Assembly (NCBI GenBank): GCA_020162035.1
Contig: JAIUNM010000021.1
Span: 1 to 61,596, forward strand
Direction: 5' to 3'
From: Bacteroidota bacterium
GTDB lineage: Bacteria > Bacteroidota > Bacteroidia > B-17B0 > Aurantibacillaceae
Length of the DNA stretch: 61,596 nt
The notes under the pieces were generated by a model. That model saw nothing but the letters and a program-made list of their open reading frames with translations. It was not told where the DNA came from and did not search any database. Positions 60,138-61,596 of this stretch are shown one piece after another; the stretch's first letter is position 1, and the number at the start of each line of letters is the position of its first letter. Both the position numbers and the translations under genes were made by a program.

Positions 60138-61526
60138 ATGAAAACAAAAACATTATTTGCAGCGATGGCTTTGAGTATAGCTTTAAAATCTCAAAATTGG
60201 CAGTTAGGCGGAAACCCCTTTCCGCTTAATAACACCAACAACTTTCTAGGTTCCGCCACAGGCAACAACACATGGCTACGTATGGGTGTTAACGGCAGCC
60301 AAGATATTTTTATAGATAATAATCCTGCGCAATTATATACAGGCAGTGCGGCCAGTGGTGCATTTAACCAAGGTGGGCATTGGATTGGCCTGGGTCGTGT
60401 TTTTACACCTCAATTAGGTCCCGGCGCTTTTCCTATTTTTGCACCTAAAGCACATTTACATATACATGGTAATAATACAACAGGGTCATTTGGGTTTACA
60501 GGAGGAATTAGAAACTGGTTTAACACAGGCGTTTTAATGACAGAAAATAGTGATGGAATGTATGTTGGTTTAAGAAGTTTAGCCCCAAATACCAGCTATG
60601 CGGTTGTAAATTGGAGCGATGATGCTTTTGGGGGAGCAGGAACAGATTTTTTAAGTTTCAATTTTACTGGTGGCCCAAGTGTACTAGGCAGTTCAGTTAA
60701 CGGTATGGAGTTAGGAAGATTTAATCCTACTCCAAATTCTGGTTCTTTTGGGGTGGGTAACTTTCAATTTATAAATGCATTTGCCGAACCAACTCGCAGG
60801 GTAGAGATTTTAGATGCTGAGCCTAACACAGGATTAAATGCCAATCGTCCTCAACTTCGATTAACATACGCTTACAATGCCAACCCGGTAAACGGTATTT
60901 TTAGTGAGTTTCAAACCACTAATTTAGGAGATTTATACTTCAATGCCAGATCTAATTCAAATTTAAGACGTTTTGGGTTTCATACAAATACTCCAAATAA
61001 TACAGTAGAAATTGATGCATTTGGAAGCAGTCCAATACCTTTATTTCCAAGCGGAAGTAGTGGTTTAAGGTTTACAAGATTAACCGCCGCAAACACACCA
61101 CAAGCAAACCCAGGTAACGGAGTTTTAACGGTAAATGCAAGTGGAGATATAATTTATGCAATACCACAATTTGGTTATCCATGCTCTAATCCGTTAGGAG
61201 TTTTTTTTACTGGGTTTACACAAGACAGAAGCGTTTTTAATGGTAATTTCAACTTTTGGTTTTCATCATTAAATAATCAATCAGGTGGAGTTGGGGTTGG
61301 AGGACAGCCTGCATCAACTCCATTTTGTAATGTAGGCAATACTTTTGAGGTAAGCGCTAATTTAAAAGGGAAATATGGTAATACAAATGCAAGCGGAGTA
61401 AGATTAACAAAACTAACAAGTGCTAGTCCAATCATTGCTAATGGTGTAAATGGTGTAAATAGCACAAAATGGAATTCCAAACAAAAAGTGGACAAAAATT
61501 TATTAACATTAAGCTGCATTTTTTAA
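60138..61526 (+). CDS. Exported repeat protein, 3' end replaced by an IS element
   Basis: A 462-residue ORF with a signal peptide (about 1-19, ending LKSQN). It has Gly/Asn-rich beta repeats and the module GLRFTRLTAANTPQANPGNGVLTVNASGDIIYA (about 310-345). A second copy begins near residue 415 (GVRLTKLTSASPII, GVNSTK) but instead of the expected LTV-GD strand it turns into WNSKQKVDKNLL, encoded by the IS3-family end starting near 61470. About the last 18 residues are IS-derived, so the gene is truncated. The sorting domain is missing. Confidence 0.8.
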   Translation: MKTKTLFAAMALSIALKSQNWQLGGNPFPLNNTNNFLGSATGNNTWLRMGVNGSQDIFIDNNPAQLYTGSAASGAFNQGGHWIGLGRVFTPQLGPGAFPIFAPKAHLHIHGNNTTGSFGFTGGIRNWFNTGVLMTENSDGMYVGLRSLAPNTSYAVVNWSDDAFGGAGTDFLSFNFTGGPSVLGSSVNGMELGRFNPTPNSGSFGVGNFQFINAFAEPTRRVEILDAEPNTGLNANRPQLRLTYAYNANPVNGIFSEFQTTNLGDLYFNARSNSNLRRFGFHTNTPNNTVEIDAFGSSPIPLFPSGSSGLRFTRLTAANTPQANPGNGVLTVNASGDIIYAIPQFGYPCSNPLGVFFTGFTQDRSVFNGNFNFWFSSLNNQSGGVGVGGQPASTPFCNVGNTFEVSANLKGKYGNTNASGVRLTKLTSASPIIANGVNGVNSTKWNSKQKVDKNLLTLSCIF

Positions 61527-61596
61527 GTTATTATTAATTGATTTTTGATACTCTAATATAGTTAAATTATTTAAATGTTTATGCCTTCGTTTTGTG
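61470..61596 (-). mobile_element. IS3-family insertion sequence, one end (continues past the window)
   Basis: The putative end starts at TGGAATTCCAAAC (about 61470) and contains AAAAGTGGACA, common at IS3-family termini. A transposase C-terminus on the minus strand ends at 61509. The insertion cuts the gene at 60138. The far end and the target duplication lie outside the window. Confidence 0.65.
61509..61596 (-). CDS. Transposase, IS3 family, C-terminal end (partial)
   Basis: Minus-strand frame from the window edge to TAA at 61509-61511: TKRRHKHLNNLTILEYQKSI, then NNNLKNAA. TKRRHxxLNxLT is typical of the last residues of the IS3 OrfB integrase core (the Tyr-Asn-x-Lys-Arg-Arg-His tail). Only 28 residues are visible. 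Confidence 0.7.
   Translation of the reverse strand, partial: TKRRHKHLNNLTILEYQKSINNNLKNAA

Noticed and set aside
1..61596. tRNA, rRNA, CRISPR arrays and riboswitches
   Set aside because: None recognised by eye; a covariance-model search could still find small RNAs that cannot be seen directly.

Overview
The window looks like chromosomal DNA of an AT-rich Bacteroidota (roughly 30% G+C by eye, Flavobacteriales-like). Support: type IX secretion (T9SS) features (two PorP/SprF proteins, a PorE-like protein, type A and type B C-terminal sorting domains), Bacteroidota-type -7 promoter boxes (TAnnTTTG), almost no Shine-Dalgarno sequences, and Bacteroidota-typical families (GWxTD, DUF4476, BT_3928-like DoxX, TonB receptor with an N-terminal carboxypeptidase-regulatory-like domain).

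Layout. 1-1.37 kb: tyrosine recombinase with palindromic sites on both sides and the first codons of a further ORF, possibly the edge of a cassette array. 1.4-9 kb: housekeeping genes (Dph6-like ligase, sirtuin, RlmD, CysQ, Crp/Fnr regulator, pirin, lipoamide dehydrogenase, PhnA/YjdM). 9-10.4 kb: a metal module, an HMA-AraC regulator followed by a 39-residue metallothionein-like gene with its own promoter, operator-like palindrome and terminator. 10.4-18.3 kb: methyltransferases, DUF1801, GWxTD, AI-2E exporter, DUF2461, THUMP RNA methyltransferase, two Cys-rich exported proteins, a beta-flower repeat protein and HppD. 18.4-24.7 kb: exported proteins, MnmG and a B12/radical-SAM protein. 24.7-30.5 kb: a minus-strand block with two PorP/SprF genes bracketing two TPR membrane proteins and a Cys-less thioredoxin-fold protein, then RpiB. 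31-39 kb: NadA, a MORN-type repeat protein, a seven-PAS histidine kinase with LytTR regulator, PspC and a coiled-coil protein. 39-51 kb: membrane protein, PorE/SPOR protein, TPR protein, GNAT, methyltransferase, T9SS cargo, deacetylase, XRE regulator and a surface-protein cluster. 51-61.6 kb: MITE-like element, DoxX/thioredoxin, DUF4476, DprA, TonB receptor, nuclease, decayed ABC remnant, second XRE/secreted-protein module, and a secreted-protein gene cut by an IS3-family element at the right edge.

Most notable. (1) Three chromosomal parS-like 16-mers (TGTTCCACGTGAAACA type) lie within 0.86 kb (43470-44330), each inside coding sequence; one contains a GTG start codon. This points to an origin-proximal, ParB-bound region. 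(2) Several genes (TPR genes at 27.0 and 42.2 kb, dprA, perhaps a methyltransferase) have no NTG start that preserves their conserved N-terminus, but do have in-frame ATT or ATA at the expected place. (3) Many -7 boxes lie only 3-9 nt from the start codon, implying leaderless or nearly leaderless mRNAs. (4) Two XRE-regulator/secreted-protein modules share AGTAAAAA repeats in their divergent promoter regions.

No rRNA, tRNA or CRISPR array was recognised.
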